In this document: positions 7,628 through 16,785 of the stretch, piece after piece
Numbering within the stretch: the stretch's first letter is position 1
Layout: each line of letters begins with the position of its first letter
Origin: Gemmatimonadota bacterium
Lineage (GTDB): Bacteria; Gemmatimonadota; Gemmatimonadetes; Gemmatimonadales; GWC2-71-9
Assembly (NCBI GenBank): GCA_016874005.1
Contig: VGVQ01000001.1
Coordinates: 372,001 to 436,000 of the forward strand
DNA length: 64,000 nt
Reading direction: 5' to 3'
The notes under the pieces: model-generated
What the model was told of the DNA's origin: nothing
Databases searched by the model: none
Seen by the model: only the letters and a program-made list of their open reading frames with translations
Made by a program: the position numbers and the translations under genes

Positions 7628-8631
7628 ATCTCGACACGCCGTTCACCCGGCACTCCGGCGTTTCGGTCCCGATCATCGGCGGGCCGATGTTCCCATGCAG
7701 CAACCCGGAGTTGGTGGGCGCGGTGTCGGCCGCCGGCGGCCTCGGCGTTCTCCAACCGATCTCCCTCACGTACATCCACGGCCACGAGTACCGCGCCGGT
7801 GTCCGGCTGATCAAGCAATTGGCGGGCGGCCGCCCCTTCGGGATGAATGCGTTGATCGAAGCTTCCTCCTCGACCTATCACCAGCGGATGGTTCGCTGGG
7901 TGAATATCGCCCTCGAAGAAGGGGTCCGGTTCTTCGTCACCTCCCTCGGCAATCCCCGCTGGGTCGTCGATGCCGTGACTCCGCATGGCGGTGTCGTCTA
8001 TCACGATGTCACCGAGCGGAAATGGGCGGACAAGGGTCGCGACGCCGGGGTGCACGGGCTGATCGCGGTGAATGCGAGGGCGGGCGGCCACTCCGGGTCA
8101 CGGTCCCCCGAGGCGTTGTACCAAGAGCTCGCTCCGCTCGGGCTGCCGCTGGTCTGCGCCGGAGGGGTCGGGTCGGCCGACGAGTTCGTGGCGGCGCTCC
8201 GGCTCGGCTACGCCGCGGTCCAGATGGGAACCCGGTTCATCGCCACTCCGGAGTGCACCGCCAGTCCCGCCTACCAGCAAGCCATCGTCGCGGCCACCGA
8301 ACGGGACATCGTGCACACCGAGCGACTGAGCGGTGTCCCGCTCGCCGTGATCGCGACCCCCTACGTGCGCCGAGTCGGCACCTCGGTGGGCCCGCTGGCG
8401 CGCTGGCTCTTTCGAGGCCGGCGGACCAAGCGCCTGATCCGGACCTGGTACGCGCTCAAGGCCGCCTGGGCGCTCAAGCGCTCGGCGACGGGGCGCGGGC
8501 GCTTCGCGGACGACCCCGACCGGGCCATCTGGCAGGCCGGCATGAGCGTGGCCTCGATCAGGGCGATCGAGCCGGTCGCCACCATCGTCCGTCAGTTCAC
8601 CGATGCCGCCCGCCAAGCGCCCCCACCATGA
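7624..8631 (+). CDS. Nitronate monooxygenase / 2-nitropropane dioxygenase family flavoprotein
   Basis: A 335-residue FMN TIM-barrel enzyme. Seen in order are PIIGGPMFPCSNPELVGAVSAAGGLGVL at the N-terminus, RPFGMNALIE, NARAGGHSGSRSPE (the GGH flavin and active-site region), LPLVCAGGVGSADEF and MGTRFIATPECTASPAYQQAI. The layout is that of nitronate monooxygenase and enoyl-reductase-like FMN proteins. The C-terminal part contains basic segments (RRTKRLIRTWY) seen in the longer members. The ATG overlaps the hotdog stop by four bases. True substrates could be nitroalkanes or unsaturated acyl thioesters; the coupled hotdog protein hints at the latter. Confidence 0.85.
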   Translation: MNLDTPFTRHSGVSVPIIGGPMFPCSNPELVGAVSAAGGLGVLQPISLTYIHGHEYRAGVRLIKQLAGGRPFGMNALIEASSSTYHQRMVRWVNIALEEGVRFFVTSLGNPRWVVDAVTPHGGVVYHDVTERKWADKGRDAGVHGLIAVNARAGGHSGSRSPEALYQELAPLGLPLVCAGGVGSADEFVAALRLGYAAVQMGTRFIATPECTASPAYQQAIVAATERDIVHTERLSGVPLAVIATPYVRRVGTSVGPLARWLFRGRRTKRLIRTWYALKAAWALKRSATGRGRFADDPDRAIWQAGMSVASIRAIEPVATIVRQFTDAARQAPPP

Positions 8632-8648
8632 CCCTGGCGGCAACGCGG

Positions 8649-8654
8649 TATATT
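8649..8654 (+). promoter_or_regulatory. TANNNT hexamer seven bases before an ATG (leaderless -10)
   Basis: TATATT with a seven-base gap to the ATG at 8662. No Shine-Dalgarno is present. Confidence 0.45.
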
Positions 8655-8661
8655 GCGATCC

Positions 8662-9855
8662 ATGATCCGCGTCCTGCTCCTGGCCAGCCTGGTGGCTGTA
8701 CCCGGGTGGCTCCCGTCCGGACAGCCTGACCGGTTCGACTGGTCCGGGCCCGTGGGAAGCTCGAAATCGTTTCTCACCGCGACCGGGCATGGCTCCCTGC
8801 TGCTGACTTGGTTCGAGCGCCGGGTTGGCAACCACCACGCCCTGATGATCGCGGAGCGCCGCGACGGTCGTTGGTCGACGCCCCGAGTCGTGGCCGAATC
8901 GGATCGGTTCTTCGTCAACTGGGCCGATTTCCCGTCGGTGGCCCAGAGCAGCACCGGAACCTGGGCGGTTCACTGGCTCGAGAAGACCGCGGCGAAATCC
9001 TACGCCTATCATGTGAGGCTGACCACTTCGGCCGACCAGGGTCGGACCTGGACAGCTCCAATCACTGTCCATCGCGACACCACTCCGACGGAACATGGTT
9101 TCGTTGCCATGGTCCCCGGCGCCAACGGTTCCATTCAAATCACCTGGCTCGACGGCCGGGCGATGGTGGATACGGCGGGCGCGATGTCGGTGCGGACCAC
9201 TGCCTGGCTGCCCGGCGGCGGCCTGGCGCCCGAGACGATGCTCGACCCCAGAACTTGCGAATGCTGCCAGGTCTCGATGGCCAGGACCAGCACCGGTCTG
9301 ATCGCCGCCTACCGCGACCGCTCCCTGGAGGAGGTCCGGGATATCGCCGTGGTCCGTGAGGTCGGCGGCAGGTGGACCGAACCGAAGATCGTCGCCGATG
9401 ATCGGTGGGTCTGGAAGGCCTGTCCGGTCAACGGACCCGCTATTGCCGCGAATGGCCAGGACGTCGGCGTCGCCTGGTTCACCGCCGCTGGAGGGAAGAA
9501 CGCCGTCAAGTTCGCTGGTTCCGCCAACGGCGGTGCCACCTTCAATCCCCCAGTTCGGGTCGACTTGGGCAACACCCTAGGGCGAGTCCACCTGCAGATG
9601 ACCGGGCCGGCCACGGCGGTTGTCACCTGGCTCGAAGCGTCGGGTGATGGGGCGGCATGGTACGCTCGCCGAATCGCAAGGCAGCAGCTTGGTCGACCAG
9701 TCTTGGTCGGCCAGACCGCTCGGACCCGGGACGGCGGTTTCGCCCGCACAGCCATACTTAATGAAGATATCTTCATTACTTGGACCGATCCAGGATCGAA
9801 CCAGGTGGAATCGAGGATTCGGGTCAAGCGAATCCCCCTCGCTCAAGTCAAGTAG
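8662..9855 (+). CDS. Secreted sialidase-like (BNR-type beta-propeller) protein
   Basis: A 397-residue exported protein with a signal peptide of about 20 residues. It has recurring sialidase-fold strands: SADQGRTWTAPITV (an Asp-box-like S-x-D-x-G-x-TW), GANGSIQITWLDGRA, SANGGATFNPPVRV and a last FITWTDPG. A TCECCQVS cluster near residue 196 is probably structural or metal-binding and is typical of this uncharacterised sialidase-like group. Catalytic residues of true sialidases (Arg triad, Tyr/Glu pair) cannot be assigned by eye, so the substrate is open. The ATG is chosen over a TTG nine bases earlier because the signal peptide starts there. Confidence 0.72.
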   Translation: MIRVLLLASLVAVPGWLPSGQPDRFDWSGPVGSSKSFLTATGHGSLLLTWFERRVGNHHALMIAERRDGRWSTPRVVAESDRFFVNWADFPSVAQSSTGTWAVHWLEKTAAKSYAYHVRLTTSADQGRTWTAPITVHRDTTPTEHGFVAMVPGANGSIQITWLDGRAMVDTAGAMSVRTTAWLPGGGLAPETMLDPRTCECCQVSMARTSTGLIAAYRDRSLEEVRDIAVVREVGGRWTEPKIVADDRWVWKACPVNGPAIAANGQDVGVAWFTAAGGKNAVKFAGSANGGATFNPPVRVDLGNTLGRVHLQMTGPATAVVTWLEASGDGAAWYARRIARQQLGRPVLVGQTARTRDGGFARTAILNEDIFITWTDPGSNQVESRIRVKRIPLAQVK

Positions 9856-9954
9856 CGGCCAAGGGCGGTCTGGGAGGAACACCCTTGCCTCCCCTTGGTC
9901 GAAGATGCACCTTTTCCCGCGAATTTTGCCCTCGGAACTCAGGTGGTGACCCCG

Positions 9955-12513
9955 ATGATCAGCCTCATTCGTCGAGCCGTTGGGCTCGTGACCCTTATCG
10001 CCGCAGCTGGCCCCTCTCTGGTGACCGCCCAGGGAATCGGGACGGTCCGCGGTACAGTGACCCGATCGGATGACGGCGCACCGCTGGTCGGGGTGACCGT
10101 GACCGTGAAGGGTGTCGGTGGCGGCGCTTCCACGGGGCCGAGCGGTCGCTATGTGTTGGAGCGAGTTCCGGCCGGCAGCCAGACCCTGGTTTTCCGGTGG
10201 CTCGGCTATCGGCCGGTCGAGGTCGCGGTGACCGTGACGGCGGGCGGGACCGCCACCGCCGACGCCAAGATGGAACCGGCCCCGATCGCGCTGAACGATC
10301 TCGTCGTCGAGTCGGCGTCCAAGGTCCCGGAACGGGCCGTGGAGGCCCCAGCGGCGATCTCCGTGGTCGACCCCCAGGTGCTCCAATCGACCTCGGTGAC
10401 CGGTCAGCTTCCCCTTGCCCTGGCGACCGTCCCGGGGGTGGATATCGCTCAGAACGGGGTCAACGACTTCAACGTCAACGCTCGAGGATTCAACTCCTCG
10501 CTCAATCGTCGGGTCTTGGTGTTGGTCGACGGTCGCGACGTTTCGACCGGATTCCTCGGCAACCAGGAGTGGAATGCACTACCGGTCCCGATGGAAGACA
10601 TCAGCAGTCTCGAGTTCGTCCGGGGACCTGGCTCGGCGCTTTATGGGGCGAACGCGTATTCCGGCGTGATCAACATCACCACGCCTTCGGCCCGTGAAGT
10701 GGTCGGCACCAAGTTCTCGATGGGTGGCGGACAATTGTCGACCTTCAAGGCCGACCTCCGCCACGCCGGCCTCTGGGCGGAGGGCCGGGTGGGGTATCGG
10801 GTCAACCTCGGGTATTACCGGAGTGACTCCTGGACCCGCTCCCGCACCACCACCGGCGCCTTCGCCGACGAATATCGAGTGGCGACCGACTCCGCTTTCC
10901 GGGCAATCTGTTCTGCCTGCGCCCGCCGTGAACTCCGGGCGTTGAACGGCCAGACGGCCGATCTCGCCACGGGCGCGCTCTCGGGTGACCCCGACCCGGT
11001 CAAGAACATCTACGGCTCGGCGCGGCTCGACTACTACGCCGACAATGGCGAGGTAATCACCGGCGAGTTCGGGATCGCCCAGGCCGAGAACGAGGTCGCG
11101 GTGACGGGCATTGGCCGGGTTCAGATCTCTCAGACGGCCCGCCCGTTCGGGCGACTCAACTGGGCCGGCAAGAACTTCGACGTGATGGGCTACTGGAGTG
11201 GCCGAGACACCAAGAAGCCGCAATACTCGCTGGCGTCGACGGCGGGGCTCGAGGAGACCTCCAACATTCTCCATCTCGAAGGTCAGCAGAACAACTCGTT
11301 CGACGACGGCCGGGGCCGCTTCGTGCTGGGTGGATCGATCCGCAACATCCAGGTCGACACCAAACGGACCCTGATGGGGGCCGCCAGGGACGATCGCAGC
11401 GATTATTACTATGCGCTCTTCAGCCAGTTCGAATACAAGGTCAGCGACAAGGTGAAGGCCGTGGTGGCGGCCCGGTACGACGTCGGATCGCTGATCAAGG
11501 GCCAGTTCTCGCCCAAGGCGGCGCTGGTGGTGACCCCGAACGATCGCCATTCGGTTCGGTTCACCTACAATCGCGCCTTCCAGACCCCGAACTACTCCGA
11601 GTTCTTCCTCGATGTGGCGGCGGGTGCTCCGGCCAACCTGAGCGCGCTCGAGGCGGGGTTGCGTGCCAACGCCAGCCTGGCCCCAATCCTGGCCACCGTG
11701 CCGGCCGGCACCCTCTTCACCAACTCGGCCGCGGTTGCGGTTCGGGCCCGCGGCAACGGCTCGCTCCAGGTCGAGACCAATCAGGGATTCGAGGTGGGCT
11801 ATCGGGGCGACCTGACCAACAGGTTCTATTTCTCGGCCGACGTCTACCTCAACTCGCTCAGCAACTTCGTCACCGATCTCTTGCCCGGGGTGAATCCGAG
11901 CTTTGGACAATGGACGGCGCCGGCGACCGCCGCGACCGCGCTACCCGCGGCCAACCAGGCGGCCGCCCGGGCAGCGCTCGCCGCCGCGGTGCGGGGCGCC
12001 TTGCTCGGTAGCCCGGCCACCCGAACCGCTGGTCTCGGGCTCACCCGTCTCGAAGACGGCGCCACGGCGATCGTGCTGTCGTACACCAACGCCGGTAAGG
12101 CCATCCAGTATGGCGTCGAATTCGGCGCCGGCCTCCAGCTCAGCAACGAATTCCGCGCCGATGGGTCCTTCACGCTGTTCCGGTTCGACATCAAGGAACA
12201 GCAGCAAGGTGATCAGCTCCTGCCCAACACGCCCCGAGCCAAGGGCAACCTCTCGGTGTCTTACGCCGGTCGCTCCGGCTTCGATGCCGGAGTCACTTTC
12301 CGGGCCACCAAAGGGTACGATTGGGCGGCCGGCGTCTACGCTGGCTTCATCGAGCCGGCTTCGAGCTTTGACGCGAACGTTGGCTACGCCGTCAACAACA
12401 ACCTCCGGGTCTACTTGACCGGGCACAACATCTTCGATCAGGAGCGGTTCTCGATCTTCGGCGGCTCCGTCAATGGCCGTCGGATTCTCGGAGGACTGAC
12501 GACCCGCTTCTAG
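9955..12513 (+). CDS. TonB-dependent outer membrane receptor
   Basis: An 852-residue receptor. Signal peptide 1-26 ends AQ, then a carboxypeptidase-regulatory-like beta-sandwich (GTVRGTVTRSDDGAPLVGVT ... FRWLGYRPVEVAVTV), then a plug of about residues 120-245 (PEAISV-like APAAISVVDPQVLQ, DFNVNARGF, LVDGRDVSTG, EFVRGPGSALYGANAYSGVI). A large beta-barrel follows, ending GRRILGGLTTRF with an aromatic C-terminus. It carries a substrate across the outer membrane using TonB energy. The ligand is unknown and no SusD partner follows. The ATG at 9955 has AGGTGG eight bases upstream. A strong hairpin follows the stop. Confidence 0.93.
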   Translation: MISLIRRAVGLVTLIAAAGPSLVTAQGIGTVRGTVTRSDDGAPLVGVTVTVKGVGGGASTGPSGRYVLERVPAGSQTLVFRWLGYRPVEVAVTVTAGGTATADAKMEPAPIALNDLVVESASKVPERAVEAPAAISVVDPQVLQSTSVTGQLPLALATVPGVDIAQNGVNDFNVNARGFNSSLNRRVLVLVDGRDVSTGFLGNQEWNALPVPMEDISSLEFVRGPGSALYGANAYSGVINITTPSAREVVGTKFSMGGGQLSTFKADLRHAGLWAEGRVGYRVNLGYYRSDSWTRSRTTTGAFADEYRVATDSAFRAICSACARRELRALNGQTADLATGALSGDPDPVKNIYGSARLDYYADNGEVITGEFGIAQAENEVAVTGIGRVQISQTARPFGRLNWAGKNFDVMGYWSGRDTKKPQYSLASTAGLEETSNILHLEGQQNNSFDDGRGRFVLGGSIRNIQVDTKRTLMGAARDDRSDYYYALFSQFEYKVSDKVKAVVAARYDVGSLIKGQFSPKAALVVTPNDRHSVRFTYNRAFQTPNYSEFFLDVAAGAPANLSALEAGLRANASLAPILATVPAGTLFTNSAAVAVRARGNGSLQVETNQGFEVGYRGDLTNRFYFSADVYLNSLSNFVTDLLPGVNPSFGQWTAPATAATALPAANQAAARAALAAAVRGALLGSPATRTAGLGLTRLEDGATAIVLSYTNAGKAIQYGVEFGAGLQLSNEFRADGSFTLFRFDIKEQQQGDQLLPNTPRAKGNLSVSYAGRSGFDAGVTFRATKGYDWAAGVYAGFIEPASSFDANVGYAVNNNLRVYLTGHNIFDQERFSIFGGSVNGRRILGGLTTRF

Positions 12514-12540
12514 GGCTGGACCCACTCGATGAGGATCGAA

Positions 12541-12573
12541 CGCGGGAGGCGGGCGCCACGCTCGCCTCCCGCG
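12541..12573 (+). terminator. Strong GC hairpin after the TonB receptor gene
   Basis: A perfect 11-base stem (CGCGGGAGGCG / CGCCTCCCGCG) extends inward by about four more pairs to a three-base loop, 27 bases past the receptor stop. It has no U-tract, so it may work with Rho or protect the mRNA end. Confidence 0.55.
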
Positions 12574-12589
12574 ACCGCGATGGCTCACG

Positions 12590-13429
12590 ATGACTGACCC
12601 GATCCCTCCGCGCTGGAGGCCCTACCCGACCGTCGGCTCCAATCCGGGTATCGACCTCGTCGTCCGCCGAGTGCTGAGCCCCCAGTTTCACAATTTTCGC
12701 AATGTCATGGTGGCGTTGCCGCCGTCATACCGGGGCGACCAGGAGAGGCGTTATCCGGTCGTCTACATGCAGGACGGCCAGAATCTCTTCGATCCGACCA
12801 CGAGCTACGCGGGCGCCTGGAACCTGACGGCGATCCTAGCCCGTCTGGCCGGCGACGGGATCGAGGCCTTGGTCGTGGCGATTGCCAATGCCGGCAAGCG
12901 GCGGATCTACGAGTACGCGCCGTTCGCGGATCGCCGTCACGGCGGGGGTGGCGGCGATCGCTACGTCGCCTTCGTGATCGACACGCTCAAGCCCATCATC
13001 GATCGCGACTTCCGGACCCTCCGAGACCGAGCCCACACCGCCATCGCGGGGTCGTCGATGGGAGGGCTGATCAGCCTGTACGCGGCGTTCCACCGAGCCG
13101 ACGTGTTCGGGGCGGTCGGCGCCCTGAGCCCCTCGCTCTGGTTTGGAGAGCGGGCGTTCCTTCGCTACCTTCGGTCTCATCCCCGGATCGTCTCCCCGCG
13201 GGTGCACCTCGACATCGGCCTCCACGAACCGAGCCATGCCGTCGCCGACGTCCGAGCCCTGAGGGAGACGCTCGAGAAGGTCGGGCACACTGGTGGCTCC
13301 GGTCTCCAGTACCTCGAGGACGAGACCGGCGCCCACGACGAAGAAACTTGGGGTCGTCGATTCAGCCGGGCGATGCCGTTCCTGGTCAGCGGCGCGCCCA
13401 GCGGCTCGAGCGACGGCCAGACCGGCTGA
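12590..13429 (+). CDS. Alpha/beta-hydrolase esterase (putative esterase family, Fes/EsterD-like)
   Basis: A 279-residue serine hydrolase of the PF00756 type. Signatures are RRYPVVYMQDGQNLFD near residue 45, the nucleophile elbow AGSSMGGLISLY near 147, LSPSLWFG near 175, and the late GLHEPSH / GAHDEETW regions that supply Asp and His. There is no signal peptide, so it is probably cytoplasmic. Family members cleave siderophore esters, S-formylglutathione or acyl-sugars. Following a TonB receptor, release of an imported ligand is possible but unproven. Confidence 0.83.
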   Translation: MTDPIPPRWRPYPTVGSNPGIDLVVRRVLSPQFHNFRNVMVALPPSYRGDQERRYPVVYMQDGQNLFDPTTSYAGAWNLTAILARLAGDGIEALVVAIANAGKRRIYEYAPFADRRHGGGGGDRYVAFVIDTLKPIIDRDFRTLRDRAHTAIAGSSMGGLISLYAAFHRADVFGAVGALSPSLWFGERAFLRYLRSHPRIVSPRVHLDIGLHEPSHAVADVRALRETLEKVGHTGGSGLQYLEDETGAHDEETWGRRFSRAMPFLVSGAPSGSSDGQTG

Positions 13430-13464
13430 GCGGTCGTCAACCTCGAACCCGAAGACCCCGCGCG

Positions 13465-14952
13465 ATGACCGCCAACGACCCCCCATTCGATTTGGCCGAA
13501 ACCCTCACCCGGCTGGCTCGGCTCGAGCGGGCCGCGCGCCCCCTCGAGCCGGGCGCGACGCGCCGACGCCGGCTGCGCGACCCGGTCGTGGCGTCCGCCG
13601 AAAAATTCCTCCGCCGAATCGACACCCTCAAGGCGTTCGCGGACACCGAGGACAAGGGCGCCCGCCTGCTCGAGTCACCGATCTCGGAGTCGGGGCTGCC
13701 GATCGGGGCCGTGCTCGAGTCCTTCGAGCGGGACGTCGTGACGCCGGGACTGAACCCGGCCTCCGCGGGCCACCTGGCCTATGTGCCGGGCGGGGGCATC
13801 TATCATTCGGCGTTAGGCGACTACCTCGCCGCCGTAACCAACAAGTACGCCGGAATCTTCTTCACCGGGCCAGGGCCGGTGCGGATGGAACATCAACTGA
13901 TCCGATGGGTGGCCGACCTGGTCGGCTATCCGGCGGGTGCGACCGGCAACTTGGCCTCCGGGGGCAGCATCGCGAATCTCATTGCGATCTGCACCGCTCG
14001 CGACGCCCACGGCGTCGGCGCCGAGTCGGTTCGCCGCGCGGTGGTCTACCTCACCAACCAGGCTCACCATTGCATCGAGAAAGCCCTTCGGATCGCCGGT
14101 TTGGCCGCAGCGCAGGTCCGCCAGGTGCCGGTGGATGACAGCTTTCGAATGCGACCGGACGCCTTAGCGGCCGCGATCGAGGCCGACCGAAGCGCCGGGC
14201 TCACGCCTTGGCTCGTCATCGCGGCGGCGGGCACCACCGACACCGGCGCGGTTGACCCCCTCGCCGCGATCGGCGAGATCGCCAAGCGTCATCGATGCTG
14301 GTTTCACGTCGATGCGGCGTATGGCGGTTTCTTCGCCCTGACCGAGTACGGACGGGACGCGCTCGCGGGGATCGAGACCAGCGATTCGATCGTCCTGGAT
14401 CCGCATAAGAGCCTGTTTCTCCCCTACGGCATCGGCGTGGTCTTGGTTCGCGACTCGCACGCCGTGATGGCGACCCATCACTATTTCGCGAACTACATGC
14501 AGGACGCTGCCCGGGAGACCGAAATCTCGCCGGCGGACGTCTCCCCCGAGCTGACCAAGCACTTCCGGGCGGTTCGAATGTGGCTCCCGCTCAAATTGCT
14601 CGGCGTGGCCCCGTTCCGGGCCGCGCTCGACGAGAAACTCCTCTTGGCTCGTTACTTCCGGGCCAAGATCGCCGAGCGTGGGTTCGAGGTCGGTCCGCCG
14701 CCCGACCTGTCGATCGTCACCTTTCGGTGGGCCCCGGCGGGTACCACCACCGAGGAGGCCAATCGCGTCAACCAGCGGATCGTCGACCACGTCCGTCGTG
14801 ACGGCCGGGTGTTCTTGTCATCGACGATGTTGGAGGATCGGTTCACCCTCCGCCTGGTCGCCTTGGCCTTTCGGACCCACCGCCGGACCATCGACCGCGC
14901 CCTGACCGTGCTTGACGAGGCGGTTGACGCCGCCACTCGAGTCGCCCGCTAG
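13465..14952 (+). CDS. Group II PLP-dependent amino acid decarboxylase
   Basis: A 495-residue fold-type I PLP enzyme of the aromatic-L-amino-acid / glutamate decarboxylase family. HLAYVPGGGIYHSALGDYLAA lies near residue 105; NLASGGSIANLIAI near 155 and HVDAAYGG near 285 hold the cofactor; the Schiff-base lysine is in SIVLDPHKSLFLPYG near 315. The C-terminal domain is complete. The product would be an amine from an aromatic or similar amino acid; the exact substrate is not readable. The ATG at 13465 has only a weak GAAGA upstream. Confidence 0.88.
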   Translation: MTANDPPFDLAETLTRLARLERAARPLEPGATRRRRLRDPVVASAEKFLRRIDTLKAFADTEDKGARLLESPISESGLPIGAVLESFERDVVTPGLNPASAGHLAYVPGGGIYHSALGDYLAAVTNKYAGIFFTGPGPVRMEHQLIRWVADLVGYPAGATGNLASGGSIANLIAICTARDAHGVGAESVRRAVVYLTNQAHHCIEKALRIAGLAAAQVRQVPVDDSFRMRPDALAAAIEADRSAGLTPWLVIAAAGTTDTGAVDPLAAIGEIAKRHRCWFHVDAAYGGFFALTEYGRDALAGIETSDSIVLDPHKSLFLPYGIGVVLVRDSHAVMATHHYFANYMQDAARETEISPADVSPELTKHFRAVRMWLPLKLLGVAPFRAALDEKLLLARYFRAKIAERGFEVGPPPDLSIVTFRWAPAGTTTEEANRVNQRIVDHVRRDGRVFLSSTMLEDRFTLRLVALAFRTHRRTIDRALTVLDEAVDAATRVAR

Positions 14953-15096
14953 GTCCTAAGCGGCAGCCGAACCCGATCCCCTCCCCCCCCCGCTCGTGGT
15001 CCAGCCGACAGCCTTCCGGCTTTCCTCCCTTCCCCATACATTCGGCCCAGCGCTCTCGGGCCACGCCCGATTCCCTTACCCTTAAGGACCGTCCCC

Positions 15097-15930
15097 ATGG
15101 CGTCCGAACCGCTTCGAGTGGGTCTCATCGTGGGCCGCGAGTGGAGTTTTCCGCCCGCTTTCATCGAGGAAGTCAACAGCCGCGATCAGGGGGTCGTCGC
15201 CGAGTACATCAAACTCGGTGCCCCCCACATGGACGACCCGGCACGATATCGGGTCATCATCGATCGGATCTCCCACGAGGTTCCCTTTTATCGCACCTAC
15301 CTGAAGCACGCGGCTCTCCAGGGCGCCACGATCGTTAACAACCCCTTCATGTGGACTGCCGACGACAAGTTCTTCGGCGCAACATTGGCTACCTCGCTCG
15401 GACTGGCCAGCCCCCAAGACCCTGGTGCTCCCCAACAAGGAGTACGTCCCCGGCATCGTCCACTCCGAGAGTCTCCGGAACCTGGTCTTTCCGTTGGACT
15501 GGCAGGCGGTGATCGACTACGTCGGGCTCCCTTGTATACTCAAGGACGCCCACGGCGGCGGCTGGAAGGAAGTCTACGTCTGCAAGAGCCTGGAGGAACT
15601 GCTCTACAACTACGACCGGTCCGGGCTTCTCACCATGATCGTCCAGGAGTTCATCCACTGGGATGAGTTCGTCCGCTGTATCTGCCTCGGTCAAGAGACC
15701 GTTCGCCCGATCAAGTATGACCCCAAGGCCCGGAAGTACCACACCGAGCTCGATTTCCTTCCTCCCGACCTGCACCAACGGGTGGTCGACGACTCGTTGA
15801 CCCTGGTCCGCGCCCTCGGCTACGACATGAACTCGATGGAGTGGGCGATCAAGGATGGGGTGCCCTACGCCATCGATTTCATGAATCCCGCGCCGGACAT
15901 GGATATCTACTCTCTGACTCCGACTTGTCC
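15097..15930 (+). pseudogene. ATP-grasp ligase, frameshifted and missing its C-terminus
   Basis: The first frame starts MASEPLRVGLIVGREWSFPP and runs to TSLGLASP. It breaks in a run of five C at 15411-15415; one base fewer restores SPKTLVLPNKEYVPG. The second frame carries the ATP-grasp core: YVGLPCILKDAHGGGWKEVY, MIVQEFIHWDEFVRC, YDMNSMEWAIKDGVPYAIDFMNPAPDMDIYSLTP. These are the nucleotide Lys, glycine loop and Mg-binding Glu/Asn of a RimK-like amide-forming ligase. After MDIYSLTPT the frame leaves the family, about 40-60 residues early, and meets a GCS2 fragment. The ATG has AAGGA eight bases upstream. Either a real lesion or two sequence or assembly faults. Confidence 0.75.
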
Positions 15931-16685
15931 TGGTTCAGCGGCTCTTGATCTTCGGAACCCACGTCCACGTGGGGATCGAGGACCGGAGCTTCCTGATCGA
16001 CGCCATGAACGCGGCCCGCTACATGATGCCACACCTCCTGGCCCTGTCGACCAGTTCACCGTTTTGGCTCGGGAGGAAGACCGGCCTCAAATCGTACCGC
16101 AGCATCGTCTTCCGGAGCTTCCCCCGCACCGGGATCCCCCGGAGCCTGGGCTCCTGGAGCGAATTCGAAGAGATGATCACCACGCTGGTGGAAACCGGCA
16201 GCATCCCCAACGCCTCGAAGATCTGGTGGGATATCCGGCCGAGTTGGAGCTACCCCACCCTCGAGATGCGGATCTGCGACGTCTGCACCCGAGTCGACGA
16301 AGCGGTCTGCGTCGCCGCGCTCTTCCAGGCCATCATCGCCAAGCTCTGGAAACTCCGCTGCGACAACCTGTCCTGGCGGCAGTACTCGGCGGCGTTCATC
16401 GAGGAGAACAAGTGGCGGGCCTGCCGCTACGGTCTCGATGGCCAATTGATCGACTTCGGCAAGAGCCGCCAGCTCCCGGCTCGGCAGCTGATCGAAGAGC
16501 TGGTCGGCTGGTTCGTCGACGACGTGGTCGACGACCTCGGCAGCCGCAAAGAGGTGGAGTACGCCCTGACCATTCTCAAGAGTGGCACCAGTGCCGACCG
16601 GCAGCTGGCAACCTACCAGCGGACCGGCGACCTCAAGGCCGTGGTCGACGAGCTGATCAAGGAGACCGCCGAGGGCGTGCTTTGA
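15918..16685 (+). pseudogene. GCS2-type carboxylate-amine ligase, 5'-truncated
   Basis: The frame opens after a stop at 15915-15917 and at once reads VQRLLIFGTHVHVGIEDRSF, then MPHLLALSTSSPFWLGRKTGLKSYR, WWDIRPSWSYPTLEMRICDV, NKWRACRYGLDG and a complete C-terminus. This is the glutamate-cysteine ligase family 2 (YbdK-like), which joins a carboxylate to an amine with ATP. Family members are about 370 residues; roughly the first 115-125, with the LGIEEEY start motif, are missing. There is no proper start: the first candidate is a TTG at 15945. The junction with the ATP-grasp gene suggests one deletion of about 500 bases. Confidence 0.75.
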
Positions 16686-16772
16686 GTCACCCCGGGGCGG
16701 CCGGCCGACCCGGGGGGCCCGGAACCGGCCGACCGGGCATGGCGTTTGCGCATGTACCTGGCGCCTAACTGT

Positions 16773-16778
16773 TATCTT
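16773..16778 (+). promoter_or_regulatory. TANNNT hexamer seven bases before an ATG (leaderless -10)
   Basis: TATCTT with a seven-base gap to the ATG at 16786. It would let the amidotransferase-like gene be expressed apart from the damaged genes upstream. Confidence 0.45.
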
Positions 16779-16785
16779 TACGGCC

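Noticed and set aside
8860-9100. Reading the sialidase-like protein as a true sialidase
   Set aside because: Asp-box-like strands are visible but the Arg triad and Tyr-Glu pair cannot be assigned, so only the fold is claimed.
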